Part shown: one piece after another, positions 48,307-56,350 of the stretch
Layout of the letters: every line of letters starts with the position of its first letter
How positions within the stretch are numbered: position 1 is the first letter of the stretch
NCBI GenBank assembly: GCA_947474365.1
Contig: CANJIU010000022.1
Span: 1 to 64,000 of the forward strand
DNA length: 64,000 bases
Direction of reading: 5' to 3'
Source of the DNA: Opitutia bacterium
Lineage (GTDB): Bacteria; Verrucomicrobiota; Verrucomicrobiia; Opitutales; Opitutaceae
Made by a program: the position numbers and the translations under genes
The notes under the pieces: generated by a model
Databases searched by the model: none
What the model was told of the DNA's origin: nothing
The model's input: the letters and a program-made list of their open reading frames with translations, nothing else

Positions 48307-48855
48307 CTACCGCGCGGTTTCGACGTGCGGCTCTGGGGCCTCGAAGAAGTTGCCGGATGTCGTCCCGACGGGAGGGGCTCGGCGGATGCGAGACGGCGGA
48401 GCCGAGCGCGCTGGTTTCAGCTTGGAGCTTGGCGGTGCTGACTCGTCCGTTGAAATCGGATCGGACTGCCACTTTCCGCCCGGAAGGGATTCACCCGGAA
48501 TGCCGGCGGCGTCGGAGTTCCGCTTGCCACCACCGCTCCGCAGGAGAGCGCCGACCACTCCACTGATATCGCCGGCGTGAGATTTGAGTTCGGCGGCCGC
48601 GACGGACGACACATCCGCGGTGGCCGAATTCCGCTGGGTCACTTTGTCCATCTGGCTGCCGGCGGTTTTCAACTCACTGAGGCCTGTGCTTTGTTCAGCG
48701 GAGGCGCCGGCGATTTCGGCGACCAGCCGGTCGAGTTGTTGGGAGGCAAGTGAATCGTCGATCGTGCGGGCGATGGTTCTTATTCGTCCTGCCAATTGGT
48801 GGATGTAGCAAAATAACCACGCAATCTTTGTCCGATCTGCGGTGCGCCAAGGCAA
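48307..48855 (-). pseudogene. C-terminal remnant of a methyl-accepting chemotaxis protein
   Basis: Residues 42-106 of the open frame match the last part of a chemoreceptor signalling domain: LDRLVAEIAGASAEQSTGLSELKTA, QMDKVTQRNSATADVSSVAAAELKSHAGDI. The normal sensory, HAMP and hairpin-tip regions are absent. The frame has only a TTG start at 48855 and an unrelated leader. The Pro/Ser/Arg-rich tail could be the original C-terminus. The acyl carrier protein gene ends 61 nt upstream, leaving no room for the missing N-terminal part. I read it as a truncated chemoreceptor gene. Confidence 0.55.
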
Positions 48856-48916
48856 CTTTGCTCGCCCAGGTTCTCACCGGTCGCCGGCAAAAACGGACTT
48901 TCTCCGCGACCGGACT

Positions 48917-49444
48917 TTATCCGCCCACGGGGAAAAGGGGCGCTGCGACTTTGGGTCCTGGCGGGCCAGCGTCAGTCGAATCCAACGTTGATGTCGGCAT
49001 TGCAGGTTGGGCGGTCGAACCCGGGTTCGGGGAGGTGACCTTTTCGATGATGAATCGCTGCACTTCTCCGAGCGTACACAGGCGGCTGAGTTCTTCGTTG
49101 CTGATCGTGAACTGCAGCACCTCTTCGGCGAGCATGATGATTTCCATCATCGTGAGCGAGTCGAGGCCGAGGTCTTCGCGCAGCCGGAGCGAGGTCGAAG
49201 CCTCGGCCGATCCCTGGAGAAGCGCCCGGCGGTCACGATCGACGAAGCGTTCCACGACGCCGAGCACGATGGAGCGCAAGTCTTCGGGATCGCCGTTCGC
49301 ACGGAATTTGCAGGCGGCGTAGTAGGTGGCCGGCGAGCAGCGCTTCAACGTCTCGCGCAACTCGGGGTCGTCCTCGGGGGAGATGGAGAGGTTCGGGATC
49401 ACGGTATTGCCCACTGTGACAATCCTCACGGCCAAACCCGCCAT
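48917..49444 (-). CDS. Acyl carrier protein with long N-terminal domain
   Basis: ATG 49444 gives 175 residues. The centre is an acyl carrier domain with LRLREDLGLDSLTMMEIIMLAEEVLQF, in which S96 is the phosphopantetheine attachment site. About 70 residues of helical sequence (EDDPELRETLKRCSPATYYAACKF, GVVERFVDRD) precede it, and a Pro/Thr-rich tail follows. Similar long ACPs occur in Verrucomicrobiota, usually beside ketoacyl synthases, but none is here. It is the last gene of the sigma-FecR-receptor group in the same orientation, about 48 nt behind the receptor. GTG codons downstream (49417) offer shorter starts. Confidence 0.82.
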   Translation of the reverse strand: MAGLAVRIVTVGNTVIPNLSISPEDDPELRETLKRCSPATYYAACKFRANGDPEDLRSIVLGVVERFVDRDRRALLQGSAEASTSLRLREDLGLDSLTMMEIIMLAEEVLQFTISNEELSRLCTLGEVQRFIIEKVTSPNPGSTAQPAMPTSTLDSTDAGPPGPKVAAPLFPVGG

Positions 49445-49492
49445 CCGATTGTTCGCACGGTCCAAAAAACGGTGACCGGGCCGGCGAACGCC

Positions 49493-52400
49493 TCAAAACG
49501 TCGTCGTGAGCGAGACCGAGTAGACGCGACCGCGCCAGTCGCCATAGGCCTGTACGCCCGCGCCGGAACCGGCGTTCGCGTAACTTGGATACGGGGTGGC
49601 GAAGACGTTGTTCACCCGCAGCTGGGCGCGCAGTCCGGCTGGCAGCCAACCGACCCAGCGTCCGATTTCGCCCTGGACGTAGATGTCGGTTTGGAAGTAG
49701 GGGCGGATTCGATCGGCGCCCTGGCTGGGCCGTTCAATCACGGGCAACACGCGCGAGTGGTAATAGTGCCCGTCGGCGCCAAATCCAAACCGCTGGTTCG
49801 ACCAGCTCGCGCCCAGGTTTGCGCGGTATCGCAGCAGCCCCGAGGATGCGCCCTCGGGGTGGTTGAGTTCGTCGACGACATTGGCGCCGGGGAGGAGCAG
49901 GTGATCGTAGCGGGAAAAGTAGAGCGCCCGGGCGTAGGCTTCGAGCGTGCCTCCGCCGCACCGGGTCCAGGCGTAGTCGAACGTCGCGTTCCAGTTCTGG
50001 GATCGTCGCCAGGCGGAGTTGATCGTGCCCGCAATCACCGTCGTGACGACGCCGGTCCGCCCGTCTGGTCCGGGCTGCGTGGTGCGCACGACGCGGTCGG
50101 GAAAGAGATGCTCGAGGTTCAGGATCGTCTGGACATCGAGTGCGATCAGTTCGTTGACCTTGTGGGTGTCGACGAAGTCGAGGCCCGCCCGAAACCGGTG
50201 CTCGTTCCCGCGGCGCAAGAGGATCCCGGCGCTTTGGGTGACCGCCCCTTCCGGCCGCAAATCAGGCAACAGCACCTCGTCGTGCTGCACGTTGTACGTC
50301 TGCTTTTGCACGGGATCGTAGGCCGGCTTCAAGTCGATGCCAATGATCCCGCGGTTGGCCGAAGCGGTCCCGCCCAGCCGGCTCATTTGCGGCGTGGGAA
50401 AACGACTGGACGTGCTGACACTGGCGCGCAGCGCAAGGCCGGCGGGGAATTGCGCCTTGAACGCGAAGGTGGGCGCCACGTTCGACTCCTTGGACTCGTT
50501 CGAGGCGATGTAACGCACCGCGAAGTCGGAGTCCACGCTGCGGATGACGCGCGGCAGCCAGGAATTTGGCATGAGTGGCGCCTGCACCTCGCCGAAGATG
50601 CTGTAGCGCTCGAGCGAACGTCCGGCGTAGCGCACGGGATCAGTCGCGAGCGTGCCATCCGCAAAACGTCGCTCGTCGTTCTGCTTCGCGAGTTCGTTCC
50701 GCCGGTAGTCGCCCCCAAAATTGACCGTGGCCCGCCCCGTGGGCAGCCCCACCGCGTGATTCGTCATCCGGAGTGACGCGTCGAGTGTCGAGTAGTCTCC
50801 GACCGTCACGAACCTTCCGGCTCCGCCGCGATAAACCAGCACCCGGTCGTAGAACTCCCGTGGCGGGCCGAACACCTGAGTGTCGCGCAGCGGGTTGTAA
50901 CGGCCCTGGTCGACCATCTGCTGCCAGCGCACGTAGTCAGCGCCGGCGATGCCGCGGTACTTGGCGACGTTCCGACCGTATTGCGTATCGAGCAGCAGGC
51001 GCCAGTCCCGCGGCAGCTTGAACAGCGCGCTCAGCACCGCGGCGCCAAATTCCAGCCGCGCCTCGCTGTGATTCTCCCCGAGATCAGGGGCCGTTTCGTT
51101 GAGCGACACGGTCACCTCCTGCTGGAACGGATTAAACGGCGATTCCGCGCGCAACCGGAGATCGCCCGCGATCACATCGTAGCCGCGATGCACCACCGTC
51201 CGGGTGTAGGTGCTATCCAGCCCAAGTTGCAGCCAGGGAAACACGTCATAGACGATCGACGCAAAACCGGCGGTGCGGTCCTGGGCGCGGCCGTAGGGGT
51301 AGTCGACACTGTCGAGCGACGAAGCGAAACCGCCGATGGAGTTGAAGAACGCGAGATTCCGCTGGCCCTGCCGGCCGTTGAACGCGGCGAGGCCACCGGT
51401 TCCGTCCGCGCCCGGTGCGACAGAAGTGACGGTGGCCGTACCCGGGCCGAAGAGCGGGGGAGGGAGCGGCGGTGGGTCAACCGTGGAGGGCGAATCGCCA
51501 GGGTTGACCGGAAGCAAGGCCAGGCTGCGCACGTTGGGCGTGGCGCGGTAGATCGACGTGCTTTGCGATAAATTCTGGGTGGGGCGACGCTGGCGGTAGC
51601 CCAGTTCCGCCTCGGTGGGTGGAGTCGCGCGCGCCACGCTGACGTTGAAGCGTACCTTGAGTGTGCCCCCGAGCAATGAGCGGCTGTGGAGGACGGAGGC
51701 GATCGACTGCGAGGCGTCGTAGCGGGCCAGGGCGTTGGTGTACGTGACGGAAGCCTCGGTCGCTTCGGCGTCGACCCCGGGTCGAAGCACAATGTTGATG
51801 ATGCCGCCCACGGCGTTGCCACTGTAGAGCGATGACGCCGAAATTGGCAGGATTTCCACCTGCTGCACGAGGCTCAGGGGAATGAAGTTTACGTCTGGAG
51901 TCTGATTGGTGGAGCCGCTGATCAACGTTTCGGGCAGCCGTCGGCCGTTCACCAGAACGATCGTCTGGTCGGCGCCAAATCCACGCAGGTTCAGGTTCGT
52001 GCTGCCGGCCAGAAACGAGGGCAGTGCTCCGTCCTGCTCCGGCGGCCGGGTCGCGGCGTCGGCTTCGAGCAGTTCGCGTTGCAGGAATTCGTTCAGGTTG
52101 ACGACTCCGCTCCGTGCGATCTGGTCGCGGTTGTAGATGTTGAAGGGCAGGGCGTCGTTTTCGGTGCGGGCGAGGTCGAGGTTCGATCCGGCGGTTCGCG
52201 GCCCGGACTGCGCCTCGCTCCGGTCGAAGGGATCCCGGCGTGAGGGTCGTTCGCTGACAAAGAAGGGCGCGAGGCGGGCGGGGTCGTCGGTCGGCAGAAT
52301 GGTGCGGGACGCGAGAGCGAGCACGCGATCAGGCTCCACCTCCAGTCCGGCCAGGTGGAGTGTTTGAAGTCCGTCACCGGTCGCGGCCAGGGTGTGCGTT

Positions 52401-52894
52401 CCAGGGTCGACTTCCAGAAACGTGAAGGCGCCCATGCCGTCAGTGGCGGCGTGTTGGCGGGTGGTGAGGAGTACCAGGTGGACCTCGCGCGCCGGACTGC
52501 CGTCGGGCAACAGGAGTTGGCCCTTTATCGAGCCGCTCTTGCGGCTATTGGGCGCGACGACGAATTTGTCGCCGCCGTTGGGCCGCGCGGAGAAACCGGT
52601 CCCATCCAGCATGCGCCGCAGCGCTTCTTCGGCGTCGTAGTGTCCGTTGACGGCTTTGGATTGGGTCAGCCGCAGGGCATTGAACGAAAACAGGACCTCA
52701 ATTTTCGTCTGCTTGGAGAATGCGAGCAGCGCGTGGGTTGCCGGTTGGGCGGGAAGGTCGAAATCGAATTCCCGTCCGGCGCGTTTGACCGTTGCCTCCG
52801 GTGTCGATGGCGGAGCGGCGGCCGCAGGCGGCAGCAGGGCGAGGCTCGCGGCAAGCGTAGCAAGGAGGCGTGCGGTGATCGACGCGTGGCGCAC
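49493..52894 (-). CDS. TonB-dependent receptor with STN signalling domain (FecA-like)
   Basis: GTG 52894 gives 1133 residues with a signal peptide (LLATLAASLALLPPAAAA), then a secretin/TonB short N-terminal (STN) domain at about 40-116 (FDFDLPAQPATHALLAFSKQT), a carboxypeptidase-like domain (about 122-178), a plug with FLAGSTNLNLRGFGADQTIVLVNGRR, and a barrel ending SVSLTTTF. The STN domain contacts the FecR protein in the periplasm, so this receptor both imports and signals. It lies 47 nt behind fecR. The open frame to 53041 overlaps fecR and is unlikely to be used. The ligand is unknown: siderophore or glycan. Confidence 0.9.
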   Translation of the reverse strand: MRHASITARLLATLAASLALLPPAAAAPPSTPEATVKRAGREFDFDLPAQPATHALLAFSKQTKIEVLFSFNALRLTQSKAVNGHYDAEEALRRMLDGTGFSARPNGGDKFVVAPNSRKSGSIKGQLLLPDGSPAREVHLVLLTTRQHAATDGMGAFTFLEVDPGTHTLAATGDGLQTLHLAGLEVEPDRVLALASRTILPTDDPARLAPFFVSERPSRRDPFDRSEAQSGPRTAGSNLDLARTENDALPFNIYNRDQIARSGVVNLNEFLQRELLEADAATRPPEQDGALPSFLAGSTNLNLRGFGADQTIVLVNGRRLPETLISGSTNQTPDVNFIPLSLVQQVEILPISASSLYSGNAVGGIINIVLRPGVDAEATEASVTYTNALARYDASQSIASVLHSRSLLGGTLKVRFNVSVARATPPTEAELGYRQRRPTQNLSQSTSIYRATPNVRSLALLPVNPGDSPSTVDPPPLPPPLFGPGTATVTSVAPGADGTGGLAAFNGRQGQRNLAFFNSIGGFASSLDSVDYPYGRAQDRTAGFASIVYDVFPWLQLGLDSTYTRTVVHRGYDVIAGDLRLRAESPFNPFQQEVTVSLNETAPDLGENHSEARLEFGAAVLSALFKLPRDWRLLLDTQYGRNVAKYRGIAGADYVRWQQMVDQGRYNPLRDTQVFGPPREFYDRVLVYRGGAGRFVTVGDYSTLDASLRMTNHAVGLPTGRATVNFGGDYRRNELAKQNDERRFADGTLATDPVRYAGRSLERYSIFGEVQAPLMPNSWLPRVIRSVDSDFAVRYIASNESKESNVAPTFAFKAQFPAGLALRASVSTSSRFPTPQMSRLGGTASANRGIIGIDLKPAYDPVQKQTYNVQHDEVLLPDLRPEGAVTQSAGILLRRGNEHRFRAGLDFVDTHKVNELIALDVQTILNLEHLFPDRVVRTTQPGPDGRTGVVTTVIAGTINSAWRRSQNWNATFDYAWTRCGGGTLEAYARALYFSRYDHLLLPGANVVDELNHPEGASSGLLRYRANLGASWSNQRFGFGADGHYYHSRVLPVIERPSQGADRIRPYFQTDIYVQGEIGRWVGWLPAGLRAQLRVNNVFATPYPSYANAGSGAGVQAYGDWRGRVYSVSLTTTF

Positions 52895-52941
52895 GGGAGC
52901 GGTGTCAGGACGGAAGGCGCGACGGTGAGTCGGACCGGGCC

Positions 52942-53946
52942 TCAGCCACCCGGACGGGGGGTGAGGAAGACCGTGCCGCTCAAGTCGTGGACGACATTCA
53001 ACGGAAGCGCCACTTCGAGGGCGGCGAGAAATCCGTTCCAATCATCGAGACTGAAGCGTCCGCCAATTTTTTCGCCGGCGAGGTTTTCCGGGACCTTGAC
53101 GGTGCGGCCATGATAGTGGGCGAATCGAGCCACTGCTTCGCGGAGCGGCACATCGTTGAACACGATCTGGCCTTCCCGCCACGCCAGCGCATCGTCGAGG
53201 GCGGCGGAGGAGAGCGACGTTACCGTCACCGCGCCGGCGCGGGCGAAGAGCTGGTCATTTGCGCGGAGCGAATAGGGCGCCGCCTCAGTGCCGGTCATCG
53301 CGCCCGGGCGGACCTGGACGGAACCTTCGACGACGGTCACACTCAACGCGGTCGCGGTCGGGTCGGTGCGGACATTGAAGGTCGTGCCAGTCACCCGCAC
53401 CGTTCCTGCCGGAGTTTCGACGGTGAACGGGCGCGCGGGATCCTTGCTCACGGCAAAGAAAGCTTCGCCTCCCGTGAGGCGAACCCGCCGCCCGGATCCG
53501 TTGTTTTCAAACCGGAGGCTGGTGTGGGCGCTCAATTCGACCCGCGTGCCGTCAGCCATGACGTAGGCGGCGCGTTGGGCGACCGCGGTCGCATAGTTTT
53601 CGATCAGCGGCGAGGGGCGCATCGTCCAGATCCCGAAGGCGACCGCGGCGGCGGCGGCGAGGACGATACCGGCGATCCGGGGAAAGGTCAGGGGCTGATG
53701 CGCGGATTTTCCGGGCACCGTCATCTTGATTGCCCCGGAAGCAACCAAGGCCGGCAGCCTCTCCTCAAGATCCGCGGACAGCTGGCAGTATTCCGATAGG
53801 GCGGCACGGTGGGTCGGATCCTGGGCGAGCCAGGCGTCGAGAGCCGCACGTTCGCCGGGGGCGAGCGTATCGCCGTCCAAGCGGGCCGCCCAACCAGCGG
53901 CTTGCTCGTCGACTGCGAGAAGGGGGCGGGTGGAGGGAGAATTCAT
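52942..53946 (-). CDS. FecR-family anti-sigma/signal transducer
   Basis: The 334-residue inner-membrane protein has an N-terminal cytoplasmic DUF4880-like domain (EQAAGWAARLDGDTLAPGERAALDAWL), a membrane segment at about 90-109, the FecR domain (YVMADGTRVELSAHTSLRF, GGEAFFAVSKDPARPFTVETPAGTVRVTGTTFNVR split in two beta stretches) and a C-terminal STN-like domain (LREAVARFAHYHGRTVKVPENL). It relays the receptor state to the sigma factor. Its ATG overlaps the sigma-factor stop by 4 nt (ATGA), so the two are translated together. Confidence 0.93.
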   Translation of the reverse strand: MNSPSTRPLLAVDEQAAGWAARLDGDTLAPGERAALDAWLAQDPTHRAALSEYCQLSADLEERLPALVASGAIKMTVPGKSAHQPLTFPRIAGIVLAAAAAVAFGIWTMRPSPLIENYATAVAQRAAYVMADGTRVELSAHTSLRFENNGSGRRVRLTGGEAFFAVSKDPARPFTVETPAGTVRVTGTTFNVRTDPTATALSVTVVEGSVQVRPGAMTGTEAAPYSLRANDQLFARAGAVTVTSLSSAALDDALAWREGQIVFNDVPLREAVARFAHYHGRTVKVPENLAGEKIGGRFSLDDWNGFLAALEVALPLNVVHDLSGTVFLTPRPGG

Positions 53947-54509
53947 GATCCGGCCTTTCCGTTTACCCGGCTGTCTTCGGCCGTTTGCGCGCCGGGTCCG
54001 TATTCCGCGGGCAGGGCGGCTCGCAGGAGGCGAAGGGCGCGAGCGTGTTGTTTTTCAACGGTGCTGACGGCGATGCCGAGCCGCTCGGCGATTTCGCGAT
54101 GGGAGAGGAGTTCCACCTTGCGGAGGAGAAGGACATTGCGGCAGCCCTCGGGGAGCTGCGCGATGGCCGCTTCCAACATCCGCCACTCCTGACGGGCGAT
54201 CACCTGTTGTGCCACTCCCGGTGTGGCGGCAGCCGTGGTGTCGAGCCCCGAGACGTCGTTGGAAATGGGCGAAATGCTCCGGCGCTTGAGCCGGTTGATC
54301 GCGAGTCGGCGGGCCGTCGTGTAGAGCACTGCTTCCGGTTGCTGCAACGTGCGTTTTTCCGCCGAGGGGTAGATGCGAAGGTAGGCGTCATGCGCCACGT
54401 CCTGCGCTTCGGTGCGGTTGCCCAACAAACGGGTGAGATAACGCCGCAGGGGCGCCACCGTGGCGCGATAGAGCGTCGCAAAATCACCGCGGGGCGTTTC
54501 CTCAGCCAT
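53943..54509 (-). CDS. ECF-type RNA polymerase sigma factor (FecI-like)
   Basis: ATG 54509 gives 188 residues. Region 2 is visible in TLYRATVAPLRRYLTRLLGN, DVAHDAYLRI and TTARRLAINRLKRR, and region 4 in LPEGCRNVLLLRKVELLSHREIAERLGIAVSTVEKQ. The sequence is typical of FecI-like ECF sigma factors that pair with FecR. It is the first gene of the fecI-fecR-receptor-ACP group and most likely drives transcription of the receptor and its own operon. Its promoter must lie in the 359-nt gene-free stretch upstream. I could not identify convincing ECF boxes there. Confidence 0.92.
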   Translation of the reverse strand: MAEETPRGDFATLYRATVAPLRRYLTRLLGNRTEAQDVAHDAYLRIYPSAEKRTLQQPEAVLYTTARRLAINRLKRRSISPISNDVSGLDTTAAATPGVAQQVIARQEWRMLEAAIAQLPEGCRNVLLLRKVELLSHREIAERLGIAVSTVEKQHARALRLLRAALPAEYGPGAQTAEDSRVNGKAGS

Positions 54510-54868
54510 GGTAAGGCGCGTGATGTCCGCCGGTGGACCGGCGAAGCCAAAGCTGGGTGGAGAGAGACTGGGTTTCACTGCAATTCAGGATGACAATCGA
54601 CGTTTCGAAACCCGCTATCCTCATTTCGAGTATTCCCGGTCGTCTGACCGGGATCCTGCCCAGCGTAACCCGATTTTTCCCGCGGGGTCTGAATGGCGCA
54701 CGCACAATTGGGTTTTGCATCCCGTGTGCCAAACCGTGGTCGTAGTCCGTTCCCTCTGGCGGATGGCCGTCGGCGAGATTTTGTCCGCGGGAATTTCCCC
54801 ACGTATCCCGCACGCCACGTGGGCGATTCCCCATTTCAGAACGTCAGGGAGACGTTCCTAAACGATCG
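54510..54868. other. Gene-free region upstream of the sigma-factor gene
   Basis: These 359 nt hold no convincing ORF. Two perfect inverted repeats stand out: TCCCGGTC/GACCGGGA (54634-54653, 4-nt loop) and GAACGTC/GACGTTC (54839-54857, 5-nt loop) just beyond the stop of the propeller gene. The second may end that leftward transcript, though without a T-run. The sigma-factor promoter is expected here. Confidence 0.5.
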
Positions 54869-56194
54869 TCACGGCGCCGGAGCCGCGAGGGAGATGCAGA
54901 CGAGTTGGGAGTCGGTCCGGGCGAAAAGACTGCGGTGGGCATAGGCGGGGTGTGACCATGTCAGAGGCTCCTCGCGTCCGTTGATGTGGGTGTCGGGCGT
55001 GATGAACCGCGCCCGGCTGATCACCTCCGCTCCCCGGGGCGTGAAACGGGCGATGACGATATCGCCATGTTCCGTGGTGACCCAGGTGCGGTCGCCGTTT
55101 TGGACGAAGTGGGCGGTCGCCCAACGCGCGCCGGTGAGGAGGGTCGTGTCCTCCCAGACGCGGTCGCCCGTGGCGAGGTCGAGGCAACGCGTCTCGCCGT
55201 AGCTGTCGACGCCGTAGACGTGACCGGCGCGGATGAACGGCGTCGTCACCATGCTGTGCAGCGCCACGGTTTTTCTTTCGTTGATTCCAGCCCGATGCCA
55301 GAGCAGCGCGGCCGCTTCCGCGGCGGCGTCGATCGCAAATAGGTGCGATCCGTCGTAGAACGCGGTCAACAACACGCGACGGCCGGTGTCGTCGAGCACG
55401 GGGTCGGCGACGTTGTGAGCCATGCGGCTGAAAGTGTAGGGCTGTTTCCAGAGTTCCGCGCCGGTTTTCGCGTCGACCACGGCAAGCCACTGCGCCGTCC
55501 AGGCGAGCACCGCCTCGTGCTTTCCGAACTGGATCGGGCGGAGCGGCGAATAGGACGCGCCGCCGTCGAGCGCTCGCCAGACCTCGCGTCCGGTCCGGAC
55601 GTCGAGCGCCACGAGGCACGCTCCATGTTCGCCGCCGATTTGAAATATCACGCGATCCCCGATCACCAGCGGCGGGGAGTTCATGCCCCAGAAATTGACG
55701 GCCTTCTTGAAATCCGCCGCGAGATTGCGCGCCCAAATCAACCGACCGTCGGTCGCGTCGAGGCAACGCACGTGAGCCATCGTTCCGCAGGAAAATGCCC
55801 GGCCGTCCGCGATGGTGACGGCGGCGCGCGGTCCCAGCGCGTAGTCGACGTCGCGGTATTCGCACGCGTAGGCGTGTGTCCATCTGGCCTTGCCCGTATG
55901 CCGATCGAAACTGAGCACGCGCTCTTGCTGCGTCGGCGTGGTGACGCGATCCATGAGGAAGACCTGATCACCCGCCACTGTCGGCCCTGAGAATCCGGGT
56001 CCAAGCGGAGCAACCCAAGTGGGTCGCAGGACGGCGGAAGAAAACGCATCCACGATGCCGGACTCCCGCCATTGTCCATCGCGCGTCGGACCGCGCCACT
56101 GGGGCCAGTCGTCGGCCCGCGCCTGCGGCGCCAGGCCGCAAACGAGCGCGAGCCCGAGAGGGAGGAGCGACAGAGAGGAGTACGGGCGGATCAC
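54869..56194 (-). CDS. Secreted PQQ-like beta-propeller protein
   Basis: The 441-residue protein starts at GTG 56194 with a signal peptide (LLPLGLALVCGLAPQARA) and the characteristic DDWPQWRGPTRDG opening seen in planctomycete and verrucomicrobial outer-surface propellers. It continues with PQQ-enzyme-type repeats: GKARWTHAYACEY, CLDATDGRLIWARNL, CLVALDVRTGREVWRAL, VDAKTGAELWKQPYTF and CLDLATGDRVWED. No PQQ ligands or dehydrogenase motif can be recognised, so it may be a binding or assembly protein. It is divergent from the radical SAM gene, with 156 nt between starts. Confidence 0.87.
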   Translation of the reverse strand: MIRPYSSLSLLPLGLALVCGLAPQARADDWPQWRGPTRDGQWRESGIVDAFSSAVLRPTWVAPLGPGFSGPTVAGDQVFLMDRVTTPTQQERVLSFDRHTGKARWTHAYACEYRDVDYALGPRAAVTIADGRAFSCGTMAHVRCLDATDGRLIWARNLAADFKKAVNFWGMNSPPLVIGDRVIFQIGGEHGACLVALDVRTGREVWRALDGGASYSPLRPIQFGKHEAVLAWTAQWLAVVDAKTGAELWKQPYTFSRMAHNVADPVLDDTGRRVLLTAFYDGSHLFAIDAAAEAAALLWHRAGINERKTVALHSMVTTPFIRAGHVYGVDSYGETRCLDLATGDRVWEDTTLLTGARWATAHFVQNGDRTWVTTEHGDIVIARFTPRGAEVISRARFITPDTHINGREEPLTWSHPAYAHRSLFARTDSQLVCISLAAPAP

Positions 56195-56350
56195 AAGGAG
56201 TGGACGACTCGGCGATCGGGTTTTGTGTTTTCAGTGCCGGAGGGTGGCAAGCCCTTCGCTTCCGAAAAAACGCGACACACCGATGGCGGGTTTGCCAGTG
56301 TGGGTTGTCCCGGTCAACGGCGGCTCGAACCACCTCTTCCCCGTTTTCCC

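Noticed and set aside
49007..50776. 589-codon plus-strand frame opposite the STN receptor and ACP
   Set aside because: Antisense shadow; the minus-strand genes show signal, plug, barrel and ACP motifs.
54533..54861. Short ORFs in the gene-free stretch upstream of the sigma factor
   Set aside because: Several overlapping frames on both strands exist, and none has a family motif, start context or composition that distinguishes it from chance.
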